From: Chaetorhynchus papuensis
Taxonomy: Eukaryota; Chordata; Aves; Passeriformes; Rhipiduridae
Length of the DNA stretch: 64,000 bases
Reading direction: 5' to 3'
NCBI GenBank assembly: GCA_013396525.1
Contig: VWYX01000384.1
Span: forward strand, 124,001 to 188,000
Shown: in pieces, positions 26,521 through 38,569 of the stretch
Numbering within the stretch: the stretch's first letter is position 1
How the letters are laid out: every line of letters starts with the position of its first letter
Notes under the pieces: model-generated
Told to the model about the DNA's origin: nothing
The model's input: the letters and a program-made list of their open reading frames with translations, nothing else
Database searches by the model: none
Translations under genes and position numbers: made by a program

Positions 26521-29500
26521 TAGTGCGAGGAATCAGAATCCTGTGGCTTGAATGCCAAAGCTAACGAGGCCTATGCAATCTTAGCTCTTTTAGAGGCACC
26601 AGAACTACAGTACTTCAGAAGGACTTTTTAAAATCAGTGCTGAATCCCATTATCCAAAAGCTGTCACAAGCCTCATTTCCTGCTCCTTCAGGCTGTACTT
26701 CATTCAGCATCAGTCCTCATGCAGGCATTTAGGGTGTTCACAGCCACTCACCTAGCCACAGAAGGCAGAGCAGCTGATACCATCACATTCAAATTAGTGC
26801 TCTGAATGTGTAAGGAGTATTAGATTGATGATCCAATCCAATCACAATCATATTCCTGAGCCCAACCCTTGCCTATGCCCTACTGACACCTCTCCTACAC
26901 AGAGCTCTCCCAGGCTCGGGTTATCTGCCAGTACAACACCGAGGGTTGTTCAGTCACTCAGAGCACAGTTATCACTACATTTATTAAAAGGTGAAATTGC
27001 CTGAAAAAGGCATGTCTTCACAGCATGTTACTGGGCCAGGAAGGAAGAATTTTCAATCCCAAACAAAGAACAGCTTATCCACATCAACATCTTTGATTTC
27101 CTCTTATCAGCAGAGGCTACTATTCCTGTCTGTGACTCTTGGTATGATAACAGCTAAAGTTTAGAAGAAAGTGATTCTATGTAACAGGAATATTCTTGCT
27201 CATGTGCCTCTATGTGACAGCAAAAGCACTAAGAGTGATAAAAATTAAGTGATACCAACAACCATAGCACATACATTAACTGCAGTGAGATAGTGTTGAA
27301 AGGCGGTTGGTTTGGTTGGGTTTTTTTGTTGTTGGTTTTTTTTTGTTTTTTTTTTTTTTTTTTACTTTCTCCCTGTAAAAACACACACCAAAAGAAAAAT
27401 CTGAGCACTCAGAAGCGCAAGGGAAGGACTGCACCCTGACATCCAGCGTACAGGAAGGCAGGGTACTGACAGACACATGGATAAATAGCCAGAGGCTCTC
27501 CTAGGCCCCAGCTAACTTGTAAACACATGTGGGTTCCACATGTTCACTTCTGATCTGAGGCTGCTTTCAGTCTCTAAATAGAAGGCTTGGCAAGCCTGTT
27601 GCTAGTCCTGGGGACTCTTATCAGACCTGAGATGTCTGCTCCAGAGCCAGCCAACTCGTCCTTCAGCAAATGTACCCCTCCAATGGTTGCTGAGAGCTCC
27701 CACACCTCTGCAAAAGCATCCTGTGGATGGCATAAGGCTTTAAAAACTTAATTCTTTATTGAAGTCCTTTTATATCTGTGCTTTCTTTGTTTTGCTTCTG
27801 AACTTTAGGACAGCATAAAAGACTAGCAGGCAAAGTTTTGAACAGAATGAAGTTTAGGAGGACTTAGATCTATTATTTTACAGGCTTAAAATACTTTGTC
27901 ATTTTAAATCTTTTTGTTCATAATCTCTGCAGTTTTGGGTTTACCAGATAACATTCTTCATTACCAAGGAGCTCCTGATCTCTTCTGTTCAGATATATAT
28001 TTAAAAAGCTAAGGAGCTCCAAGAATACTGATAAACCTCTCATTTGATCCAGAACTGTGGTTATTTTTATACCATCCAGATACATGCAAACCTCTGGAAT
28101 ACTTTATACTGTAAACATATTTTTAAAATACAGTCCTAATGACAGAAGATTGGGAGGGGGATAAGTTAATGACAATTTTAGTACACTGAAGCCGTGCTTT
28201 CTGGGAGTTCAGATATGGTAACATGGATTTAGAGAACAGCCAAACACTTTAATCTGGAGATACTGGCACAATCAATGCTTTGCTCTGGTCTTTCAAGCCA
28301 AAATATTTGCACGCAGTTTTACCTCAGCCTTCCCTTCCGCTCGAAACATCATGCCTGTCTTCACAAGCCAATTCTTAAAATGTGACAGATGTTGAAGCAC
28401 TTTATAAATGGTCCTTGAAAATTAAGGCAGCTACTTCTTGATACACTAGAGGCCCATCCCTGAAAAGTCGTGAAATATTTCTGCAGTTCATACAATATCC
28501 CTGGTTCCTTCCATCATCATAGCCAAGGATGGCTCATTTTTTTCCACAGAATGCACTGCAGGAGTTTCAGATACCTGAACCAGCCCTAAACACAAGCTCT
28601 GAATGGTACAGAAAATCTTTTATTTGCCTAAAATACAGTATGTTTCATTCTACCATGGTCAGCCTCGTGTCCCTTAAACATGAGCAGACTTTCTCAACAG
28701 ACATAGATAGGATAACATCCTAACAAATTATCTGAGGGGCTTAATAATGCTCATGGGTATCTGCTTTTACCAGTGAATGAGTGTCTTTCAAAGATGATAT
28801 TCAAGTTTAAAATGTGAAAATTCATATTATCTTTCAATTATTCTTTTATCACTATGTTCCTGAAATCTATGCATTTGAAGGAGGCAACCAGTGGAAAAAG
28901 AACAGCGGCTATTTCTAAGGTCCTAGTTTTTGTGTTTATTACTAACCTTTCAGGTTCATCTAATGCCCAGTGGTTTGATCGCTCTCCTTCCTTTTTCTCT
29001 TCTTTTCAACAACAAACAAAACACAAAACCAAAGTAATATAAACATGCCCGGACTGAAAGTCTGAATTTCAGAGATTGCTGACACAGAGCCAGGAGATGA
29101 AAACTGATTTTATGTAGAGGTGAAACACTAAAGCCAGTAAAACTCACCTGGAGGCTGAATTGCCTATTAATGACCACCTGCCACCCAATTAGTTCTGATC
29201 ACTTTTGGTACGAACTCAAACAGAAATTTAGGCTGTGTCCTCCAGGTGTGCAGTCTTGCTACCACCTAGTGGATAAAATAAACCTTTGCACTCATTTCTT
29301 TCCATACAAGGATTCAGATGCTACAGCCATCTGTATCTACCCTAAAAATTTGTTTGCAGATCTTCTATTCATCAGCAAAAAAAAAACAGGTGAGAAAATT
29401 ATAAACTGACAGCAAGAATGCAGCCCAAAATGGTGTCTTTTGTGGGGTTTTTCTTTCCAGATGAGTGGAAAGGTATGATTTCTTTACAACACAGACACAG

Positions 29501-31392
29501 TGCATAATTTTATTAGAAATTTAGACTTCTCCTGATTTCAAAAGAGAAGTCTGGGAAGCATTAGATGTTTGCCCTTTGTGACAATCAAGTACCAGCCTTG
29601 TAGATCTCACCTGGTCTTGAAAGACACACCTGGTGAATTATTCCGATACGGATAATGAGGACTGATATCAAATGGCAAAAATTTAGTTGTACTGGATGTG
29701 GGACCTAAAGACAGATATTGCCTAGAGATCATTTGCTGCATCCTGAGTTTAACAGCTGAATGCAATCAGTGGAATAAATTACATTACAGAGATCTGTTCA
29801 GGACATGAACTGGACAGCAACAAAATGTAACAATTAAACTATTTAATACATGATCAAAGCTGTTTTCAATCTTCTCATTTTTGCATGGTCAATCTCATTG
29901 TCCCTTGCATGGACAAACACATGTATTTTTTTATTCCATGCTGGAGAGCAACTTTTCTGGTGGATTTTTACTAATGCTGATGCTGCCATCTAGTGACAGA
30001 CATATAAATAAATAATAAAAGTTGAATTCAGGAATGCTGAGTGGCTTGGAGCTCCTGGTAACTCTAGGAAGAAAATCCAATTATTAATGAATCTTTCCAT
30101 TTGGCCTTCTGAATTAAGTTTTCTAAATTCAGACTTCTGAATTAATCTTTCCACATTTAAAACTAAACATAGGGAGTACTTAGATATATTGGAAATAGTA
30201 TTTTGAGAGCGATCTGCAGTGTGGAAAATTTTATTCACTCAGGTTTTCTAGGCAAGTCAAAGTCCTGGTTTTGTAGTACCTCAAGGCCATGCTCATAATC
30301 AGAGTTTTTCTTAGTGAAGGTTAGCAACGTTTTTAAGCAAGTTCTCTAAGCAAGCCAGAGGGACGCTTGGCAATATTAAAGTTATTTCTACCTTTCCAGC
30401 AGAGAAATCAAGGCACATAATATTTTACAGAAATCCTCTGACTCAGCCCAACAAGGAGAACAATACTAGCAATTTCCACATCCTTGTCTTCACTGTAATC
30501 TTACACAGTACTCTGCAGCTCATTTCAAAAGTGATTTCTTGTGTTAGTAAAGGCATTTTAGGGTAAATCCTAAATGTTCAATGTGATCTAGATGCCAAAA
30601 TATTTATTTAAAACTTTATACTGTCTTTTGGGACCCCTGACAATTACAACTGTTAGTGCTTATTTCTCTATGTGTTCCAAACCTTGAAGACTTCACTTCT
30701 TGCCCTAACCTTAGGGAAAAGTCTAGCCTTAAAGGTAAGGTAAGCTGAATATTGTAAATGAAAGAAATGGTGCATTAAGAAATTCCACAGGAATGGATGA
30801 AGGAGAACCAACTCCTAGCCAATTAATAAATAAAATGAGTAATGCTCCAGAAAAGTGTGGGAATTAAATTATTTTTCTCCCCCAGTTTTACAAATTTGAC
30901 ATTATATGAGCGCTGCTTTCAGCTCAGAGTGACAGAATGGGCTAGAAATAATGACTAAAATGGAAACATGCAAGTAAGATCAATCACATCTGTAACATTT
31001 TGGCAGGCCAAAATGTACAAACCTGCACATGTGCAGTCTCCCTGCTGCCCATTCTGCAGCTGAGCCAGTACCTGAGGCAAGGTCCAGTGTATGAAATCAT
31101 AAAACTAGAGACGTTGTGGGGCTGCATTGTGCCAGGGAATGTATCACATAGCACAGGTCAGAGAATAATGGTTTTGAACTAGAAAGTCCACACCAAAGCT
31201 GCAGGCTTGGGGCTCCTCCTGCCCTGTAACCCCAACAGGTCTCACATGCTCCTATTGACTGAGAAGAACCAGTCTTCAGCCAGACAAGGAACAGAAACAA
31301 CAGCTTCATCTAGAAGCTGACAAAGTCACAGGACTACCTCAAACATGGAGCATTTCAGGTCTACTCATGTTTGAAGTGTACACTACTACACA
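26521..31392. other. Gene-free unique DNA
   Basis: No gene is supported. A T-rich stretch at 27311-27363 ends with 18 uninterrupted T residues (27346-27363) and includes GTTGTTGG interruptions. A small cluster of reused words lies at 30090-30153 and is described among the findings. The remainder is AT-rich unique DNA with short random frames on both strands. Confidence 0.65.
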
Positions 31393-31482
31393 CTTTGAGC
31401 ACCCTGGTCTAGTGAGGAGTGTCTTTACCCATGGAAAAGGGGACTGGAACTAAATGGTCTTTACCCAAATTATTCTATGAGA
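31393..31482 (+). mobile_element. CR1 LINE 3' end fragment
   Basis: About 90 bp match the extreme 3' end of an avian CR1 retroposon in plus orientation. In order one sees CTTTGAGCACCCTGGTCTAG, a GTGTCTTTACCCATGG block, GGAACTAAATGGTCTTT, and the CR1 end ATTCTATGA. Relative to the usual CR1 end, a few bases are missing between GGTCTTT and CCCAAATTATTC. The copy is strongly 5'-truncated, as is normal for CR1, and carries none of its reverse transcriptase. It has only one tail repeat unit. Subfamily is not assigned. Confidence 0.8.
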
Positions 31483-33407
31483 CCAAAACATGGTCATTTT
31501 ATTGTTACAAAGATATAGACAGACAGATGCAGAAATAGATAGATTTATCTATATACGACAAATTTATGATTTCTGATATGAACTTTAGTGAACATGTACA
31601 TATTCTTTTTCCTTTCTGTATCAAACCCCCCTATTATTAGGGGTTTACAGCTTGTAAAAACTGAATTGCTTCAACTCACACCAATAATTTCACTAAGTCT
31701 GCATTTATCCCAGTTTCCAATTTCCTATGTTTAATTTGGACTTCCAAGGTAATTATTTTTTGTGCCCAAGTTGTAGGAGTTTGGAAGGCCTATGTCAGCT
31801 CTGAAACGGATCCAGTTTTGATCTGGCTGTGCAGTGAGTTCCAGGTGTGACTTCCATGGTCAAATACAAAACCCCTCCTAGAACACCCTGCAGCCAAGCC
31901 CATCCTTTCAGCATACTGGTCTGGTCTCAGTGCTCACTGCAGCAAGCTGCACTACAGAAGTCCTGAACTGCAATACAAGCCTGAATTGTAAAGTTAAGCC
32001 CTGAATTCATCTCTGAGCACAGCTCTGATGGCAGGAACCTCAACCACCATGTAAACCTGCAGCCAGCAAGTCTCTTACCAAAGTGGTAAAGGTGTCTGCA
32101 TCTTTCACTGACAGCTTGTCTCTTACATTGCCAGAGATATTTTTTTAGACTCTTACCAAAACCATCAGAATGGAGCAGAAAACAAAACAGGCTTCCTTCC
32201 TCCAAATGATATGACACAAGTGTCACTAGAATAATATGATTATAGGTTAAACAGAAATTCAAGTGTTTCAGTTCTTGCTAACAGTTTTCACAGATATAAA
32301 ATATCCACAGATCTCTGATGGACCCTTCAAATTTTGTCAGGTAGGGATTGTAAGATGCACAGATTTACCATCTCCAAGCACATAGAGACTAGGGCAAAAT
32401 TTTTAAGCACCTATTTGTCTTTACCATATTTAACCTCAAACATTTCTAAGGATCAATGGTGTTTTTCTATTGTCAAGAGCATAAAGCAGTACGATTAAGG
32501 GGAAAGTGTGAAGGGTATTTAGTCATAAAACTGAAACCAAAATTCATGAGGTCTGAGCCCTTAAATATTTTTTATACATGGCTGCTCAGCTGAAAGAAGG
32601 CAAATCAGGTCTATCCAGAGAGATTATTCCTCCTCATAATTTTTCCCTTAAAATTCATGAAGTTCCAGGATCATTTATAGTAGGCAAATATTTAGTTTTC
32701 TTTGCTTGGTAATTACTATGGTAATTATTCTTTCAAAGAAACAACTGATGGAATCAAGCTGGCAAAAGCAACAAGATTAAACTCTCATGGTTTCAAGTTA
32801 ACATTTATTCAATGAGAACACAATGCTTTTCAGCAAAGGTTTTTCCTGCTTTAATATATTGGCTTGTCATGCATCTCTGCAATTTAAAATGAGATTATAC
32901 GAAGAGACAGCATAGTGTAAAAGGAAAGGTACTAGACCGTTTGTCTATCTTTGATTAGCAGTGGGATAGAGATGAAGGACGATTAGTAGGCAGGAGAGAG
33001 ATGAAGGAAGAATTTAGACTGAGTCAAAATTACAAATAATATTTGGCTTTTATGTATTTTCAATAATTAGAATAAGACAGCCTGTGTTCAAATGTATTTT
33101 AATCATGAAAGATTATACATTATATAAAGATAGGTAGATTAAAAGCAAGCAAATAAAGACTATCTCATGCTGAAATAAAAAGTCTTATGTGATAGTGATA
33201 TTAAAATAATTTGCACCAAAGAACAGGACCTTGAAAGCTGGAGGTTTTCAAAGTGAGGCATCTGGAATCCTAACAGCCTTAATTAATTCATGGAGATTAT
33301 CTGTTTAGGTAATGGAGATCAACAAGTCTCTGGACAAATGAGCAAAATTTAGAAGGATTAATAGAGTAAACAACTGGAACAACAGTCTGGCAAAATTTCA
33401 AACTGCG
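31483..33407. other. Gene-free unique DNA
   Basis: No gene or clear repeat is supported. There is a GATA/GACA-like low-complexity patch at 31511-31555 containing a small ATAGAT/ATCTAT inverted repeat. A word AGAGATGAAGGA occurs twice about 30 bp apart near 32968-33008. The stretch ends where CpG density rises sharply at about 33408, the edge of the retroviral fragment. Confidence 0.6.
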
Positions 33408-33692
33408 TCATCAGAGCGGCTTAGTGTAGTGTTCGCCTAATTCTACTGCCTAGGTAACAACTAGTCCCCCAAAACTGAGGAGATTCGTGGAGAAAACACA
33501 GGAGCGGGGTGGGATGCGCTGCCATGGAGCCGTAAGGTCCCCCTGCGTCCAGGGCGGCTTTCCACGGCACTGGCTCTTACGACTGGCCGCAGAAAGCAAG
33601 GGAAACACAGGCTTTTGTTAACAGAGCTCTTGGGGCGGATGAGAGTGAAACGACACTGAGTGATCGGTGTTTATAAATACACGCATAGAGGG

Positions 33693-33698
33693 TTTATT
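33693..33698 (-). terminator. LTR polyadenylation signal candidate
   Basis: A minus-strand AATAAA lies downstream of the TATA box, as expected near the R-U5 boundary of a retroviral LTR. On the minus strand it is followed by CCCTCTATGCGTG and then a TTTATAAA-containing segment. The assignment depends on the LTR interpretation being right. Confidence 0.4.
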
Positions 33699-34062
33699 GT
33701 AGAATAATTTGGTTGCAACAGAAAACAGGTATGTAGGCATTTTTGGTTATTATTATTTGTAGTAAAATAAGAACTTGAAAGCGCTGCAATATGAAAGCGC
33801 AAAACCATCACCCGAGGTCAGGCACGAGGGAAAGGAAAGTCATGAGAAGGACAAAAGCGCGAAGCACAACAGAAATGAAGAAAGAGAGTACAAGAGCGTG
33901 AGACTCTCACCACCGCGGGCCCCAGACGAGACTCGGTCGCTGCGCAGCCTTGGTCAAAGTGGTGCTCGCAGACCGGATCCGCCGGGTGGTGAGGGAAGCC
34001 CCGACGAAGGGGTTAAGAAACACCCTCGTAAAAAAAATCCCCAGAACCCAACATCTATTTGG

Positions 34063-34068
34063 TTTATA
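34063..34068 (-). promoter_or_regulatory. LTR TATA box candidate
   Basis: TATAAA on the minus strand lies within the GC-rich LTR-like region, about 325 bp from the proposed LTR start and 370 bp before the AATAAA signal. That spacing fits a U3-R boundary a few tens of bases downstream. It is a prediction from position and motif only. Confidence 0.4.
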
Positions 34069-34392
34069 GTCACTGAGGTTCAGGCGGAAACACGCAGGTA
34101 CTCCCCTCCCTCTGGGGTAGGGAGCTTCCCACTGGATGAGATGGATCACGGGATGCTCGGGGAGCCCTTCACACCTTCTAAGATAACCCAGCTGCCCATT
34201 GCGCCCCGCAGCTGAATCAATTATGGCCCATTATGGCCCATCAGAGATGAACACCCTCAGGACATGTGCCAGTGTCCCAGGGGAGTGGGGGCCCACGACC
34301 CAGTGGTTTGTGCAAGGGAGGGCAACTTGTCATGGCAGGTGACACCGACCGTCCCCACAGGATCCATGGCCTGCCTCGCTCACCGCCAACCA

Positions 34393-34408
34393 TTCCCCCT
34401 CTGTTTTA
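34393..34408 (-). other. Polypurine tract next to LTR
   Basis: On the minus strand the sequence TAAAACAGAGGGGGAA runs directly into TGGTTGG, the proposed LTR start. A purine-rich tract immediately before a TG is the plus-strand priming site arrangement of retroviruses. It is the best single piece of evidence that this is a retroviral 3' end and not just a GC-rich patch. Confidence 0.45.
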
Positions 34409-34600
34409 GGAGATCACCTCACGATAAAAGCTCACCTCCTGCATCTCAGCAAAGCACCCTGGCTTCTCCACACCTGGAGGAATGTTTTGAGTCATTATCC
34501 CTTAACAACTCAGTCTCTCACACTGGTTTGATGCCCCTGCCATTGCACTCACACGGCCCCTGTGAAAACTGGATGCTTAATTTTATCATATTCCAGACAG
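34409..34600 (-). mobile_element. Possible internal ERV sequence upstream of the 3' LTR
   Basis: If the neighbouring 16-bp purine tract is a retroviral polypurine tract, the roughly 190 bp beyond it should be internal provirus. The segment is moderately GC-rich and falls back to AT-rich flank after about 34,600. I find no gag, pol or env motif in it and no long frame, so any coding content is lost or was never included. The outer edge is approximate. Confidence 0.3.
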
Positions 34601-37097
34601 GCGATAAACATTGGGAAATAGAAAATAAATAAATTGAGAAACAAAGCAAAATATAACTTTTGGAGACAAAACTGTCTGAGATGGACAGCTACAACTTGAG
34701 GCAGAAGGAAAGGTCATAAACCAGAAGGAGAAGGTGTGAGCCATTAAAGCTACTGGAGTTACTCCATTCTAGATTAGGTGAGGAGTTGCTCTTTCACTGT
34801 ACCAAAAAGACATCAGGTAAAAGGAAAATATCAAATTCTGTGCATTTGCATTGATTTAGTCATGTCTGTGTGGTTCTGCTTTGCTCACAGCTCATTCACT
34901 AAAACTAACTTTAGTTTTTGGATTTTTTTTGTCTGCATTGAACAAATTTTGTTAGTTTCTCATCTGAAATCACATGATTGATACCAGAATAAAACCTGAA
35001 AAATGTATCTGAATTTGCTTTCTCATTTAGTTATCTGTATTTAAGAAGTTTGTGATTTTGTACTGAAGAGAAAAATAATATTTCTCTTATGACTTTTAGA
35101 AGGGACCTGCAATAATACCAGATCCCAAAGTCAACGCTAAAGTATTTTTGCTCCTATTACATTTGGAGGTTAAATCCCATGTGAGTATCTACAGACCGAC
35201 TTCTCTGTCTTAGAGAAATTTTTTACAAGTACAGCAGGATTCTTCCAACAAGGTTACAGATGTAGTAAAAAAAAAATATTTTCTCCTAGAATAACTACCC
35301 ATTCCTCATTTTTTTTCTTTCATATTTTCCATACTAATCTCACAGCTGCCATGCTAAAAAAGTACAGTTTGCAACTACAGAAATCAGAGCAAATGGCTTG
35401 TCCAAAGTGAAACAAAATTCCAAGTATTGGTATTAATTTTATAAGTCTGGAACAGCTACACCCAGATGCTGGAGTAAGACCTGACAGCCCCAGTTAAGCT
35501 GTGGCTTTTTGAGATGTACATCAGAGTGATTCAGTTGTTTTTATGGTGATTGTGTTGAATTGAAGGTCTGATTTCAAGCCATTTCCTTGAGTTGACTAAA
35601 TGTTTCTTTTCCATCTCTGTTGCCTATTAAAAAGGAAAATCTTGCATTAAAAAAAAAAAAAAAAGATAAGATGGTTGTCTTTCAAGAAGAGGAAAAGAGA
35701 TAGAAAGTATGACTTACTTGAACACCAGAATCAAAGGGTTGCTAACAATAAGCAATCAGGAAGAAACATTTCACTCCTAGAGCCCTTAAATGTACCTGAA
35801 CATTTTCAATTTCCATCACCTGATTGGAAGCAAACTGTAGACTGAGAAAATAGTTCAGGCTCTCTTCTGAAAGCTTTGGAAACTTTTAAACATGTTTCTA
35901 ATGTTTTAAGTTGGAAGTCAGATCACATTTTGTCTGTCTTATCCTCAGATCTCCACATCCGCTTGAAGTTAAAAGACATTCACTTTTAGTTCCATGTGAG
36001 TTATTTTGAAGATATGTATTTGATCATGGGTCATTCAATAAGTAAATAATCCTTTGAATTAATTCATTTGTGGTAGTTTTGGGGACAAACCATTATTGTT
36101 ATGATCTTACAACTTTTCCTGGTTTATATTGATAGAAGTTCTTACTTAAGAAAAATCTCAAATCCCAAATTAGTTGTACCTGAATTTAAGACTCCATCTA
36201 GAGCCAAAATCCCATGATAGTCACTGTGTCTGGGATTCAATTCAGTTGCCTGAACATCCTAATTTGTTGTCTAAGGGTTCCATTTTAACTCTAGGGCAGA
36301 GAAAATGTAGTGCTCTAAGAGTTTCTTTTTGGTGTATCATTTAATGCTGGTTTTGTTAGCAATAAAGTAATGAAGTGATTGTTTTTTTCTTAGTTTTTTC
36401 TTTCTAAAAAATATTTAGAAAATGTGACCTATTCTCGTCCTTCATAATTTCTGTTGACCCATAAGAAAGTTTTAGAAATTCAAAAGTCATAGAAATGTTA
36501 TAAGGCTTTTGCAACTGAACTGACTCTCATAGGTTGAGTGGTGTGTTTACCAGCCATGTGCTGATATCCCAAATATATTTCCTCTGGCAGGTTCTGCTCA
36601 TTGTATTGTCTAGAATGCCAGGATCTAAGAGATCTTAGACATCTAGCTTATATAGACAGCTAAATGTAGGTGTCTTCATCTTGAAATGAATCCCACGCAA
36701 AGTAACAAATCAGTCATTGGTAAATGACAAGTTTGTCATCATATGCCATGTATGATTTCTAAAAAAACCTAGAATAACACTTCATAATTCATTAAGTAAA
36801 ATCACTTTTCTTGTTTTGGAAATAGAGTGTCTCTAGACCTGATTAAAAATATGGCAGATGTGGAAATGGAAAGAAACATTTGAAAGGAGTAACTCACACT
36901 TTCCATAATTGTCATTGTATATCTCAGTGCCCAAGTCCAGAAAATAGAGGGAATTAAATTACTACAGCCATGTTTAATGAAGAGCATTAAATTGTTACAT
37001 CTACTTTCTAAGGATAAAACACTGAAGAAGACATTGGATATGAACTGTGGAGAAAGGACAAAGAAACAGGAAAACTACTACCACTAACTGAGGAGAT
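34601..37097. other. Gene-free unique DNA
   Basis: AT-rich DNA without a supported gene or interspersed repeat. It contains an A16 run at 35649-35664 and several short T-runs. Open frames are under 70 codons. Confidence 0.65.
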
Positions 37098-37126
37098 GGG
37101 AAAGAGGAAGGAGAGAGGGAAAGGAA
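37098..37126 (+). repeat. Polypurine tract (29 nt)
   Basis: Twenty-nine consecutive purines, mixed GA/GGA/AAAG words, lie on the plus strand; the tract extends a further few bases upstream past a single T at 37097. It is low complexity, not a clean microsatellite, and has no adjacent LTR-like sequence. Confidence 0.8.
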
Positions 37127-38205
37127 CTGTGCCAGACATTTCCCCAGGACCCTCTGGAAAGACCATACCAGGCACCTGGCTGGTGATAGTTCACACATCC
37201 ATGTCTTGTTCGTGCACATCAGCAACAAGAGTAAGCAACAAACGTACAAGTGGATGAAGTCTGAGACACGTGGATACAAAGCCGCTGGCCTGGCACTGTG
37301 GAGATCTCATGCGAATCATTAACAGCCAATTACCACTGTGCGATTAAAAACTAATCAGCAAGAACACAAAGGCCCAGTGAAGATAAGCATAACAATTGCC
37401 AAACTGAGGAACCCTGAATGAGCTGCTTGGAACCCAGGAGGGTGGTGGGAATTTTGTTCCTGGTGGGAAGCTGAACAGGAACCAAGGACCTCAGAAGACC
37501 TTGCAGAGCCCTTTACCTCTCCCTCTCAGAACACCTTGAGAGTGATGGAGTTACTGCCTGCACAGGTAGAGGTCTCCTTACGGGATACCAGGAGAAGCAG
37601 AACTTGAGGATTGGATAAAGCTTTTTATGGGGTATTTTAAAGGAATTGAGGCAACGTGTGCTGTATTATAGGATGCTTAGGAAAGGAATGGAAGTGGGAA
37701 AGGGAGCTGTCAAGGTGGATTATGAGGGAACAAGCATGAAAGAATAGAGAGAAAAGGCAATAAAACAAGCTGATCAGGTATAATTGTCTTAATTGTCTGG
37801 TGTTACACTTGTCAAACTGCCTTTCAAAATTGCAGTTTGCACTGTGTTCTCATGAAATCCTCTTTCTAGTTCTGTATGGGCGTTCTCTCTATTCTGAGTA
37901 TGTGTGAAAACTGGTGAAATTCAAACTGAATTAGACAGCAAGTAGGATAAAAGTACCAGTTACAGGATAAAAGAGACCAGCTACTGGAGCACGACTGCAA
38001 ATCTCTGAGGCTTGTATGTCTATATCCCAGCAACTGGGGGGGACCAGGACAGCTGGGAAGCAGCTACTGGGTAGGCTGAGTATCTAAGGCTCCCTGTTAG
38101 AGTGATTAATCTTTGTATGTGTGTATTTTTTTTTTCCACCACTGGATTTCCATTCCAATAGCCAGAAATCAAGAACAGGATTGGGCCATCCACACTGCTC
38201 CTGTC
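37127..38205. other. Gene-free unique DNA
   Basis: No gene is supported. A patch at 37311-37365 contains CCAATTACC, GATTA and CTAATCAG words and may be regulatory (see findings). A segment near 38050-38090 has a short chance resemblance to the mammalian Alu word 'agctactgggtaggctgag', which I reject as homology. Confidence 0.6.
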
Positions 38206-38216
38206 GGGGGGGGGGG
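38206..38216 (+). repeat. Poly-G run (G11)
   Basis: Eleven G residues lie between CTGTC and CTGGGTG. The run sits 60 bp before a TG-rich tract, making a locally G/T-rich plus strand from about 38,200 to 38,330. Confidence 0.85.
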
Positions 38217-38277
38217 CTGGGTGCACTTCTGTGGGTGCTGGCGATGCCCTGCTGTTTGTGCCGATCTGGGTGGCAGC

Positions 38278-38324
38278 TGTGCATGTGCGTGTCTGTGTGT
38301 CTGTGTGTCCGTGCATTCGTGTGC
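38278..38324 (+). repeat. Imperfect (TG)n tract
   Basis: The sequence is dominated by TGTG, TCTG and CGTG words: a degenerate TG repeat with interruptions such as GCATGTGCGTG and GTCCGTGCATTCG. Frames open across it on several phases only because the repeat lacks stop codons. Confidence 0.75.
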
Positions 38325-38569
38325 CAGTGATTACACACTCAGCCTCGCTGCCTTGGGACACAGCCACAGCAACCTCTCATCCATCAGGCTTTCAACTGCC
38401 TCAAACAGGAAATATGTATTTTGTTGTGGAGGAAGGTAGGACAATCCTTCAGCTGACAGAAAATGACACTGTCAGCTGAGATCAACAGAACTGTGATAAT
38501 TTACCCACTAAAATGTATTTTTCTATCACTGTTTTTCACACTTTAAAGGAGAAAGCTGTCAGTTTTTTG

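Larger units (their letters stand above)
33408..34392 (-). mobile_element. Endogenous retrovirus LTR, minus orientation
   Basis: About 1 kb stands out from its AT-rich surroundings by high GC and more than 30 CpGs. Read on the minus strand it has LTR order: a TG start at 34391-34392 directly after a polypurine tract, a TATAAA box at 34063-34068, and an AATAAA poly-A signal at 33693-33698 about 370 bp downstream, then a GC-rich U5-like part. A 10-bp unit (TTATGGCCCA, plus strand) occurs twice in tandem at 34221-34240. The GGGCCATAATGGGCCAT-type stretch on the minus strand recalls LTRs I associate with songbird ERVs, but I could not check this. The 3' boundary near 33408 is only estimated from composition. 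No primer binding site is convincing. It may be a solo LTR or the 3' LTR of a truncated provirus. The 146-codon plus-strand frame inside lacks an ATG and is probably accidental. Confidence 0.6.

Noticed and set aside
27170..27184. GATTCTATG word as a CR1 end
   Set aside because: The upstream sequence does not match CR1, so the short word is probably coincidence.
33775..34215. 146-codon plus-strand frame in the CpG-rich segment
   Set aside because: It has no ATG at its start, low-complexity charged composition, and lies antisense to a better-supported LTR structure. GC-rich DNA is stop-poor, so a frame of this length is expected.
38040..38095. Alu-like word 'agctactgggtaggctgag'
   Set aside because: The resemblance is about 20 bases only, with no A/B-box body, dimer or poly-A tail; Alu is absent from birds, and the repeats here are avian.
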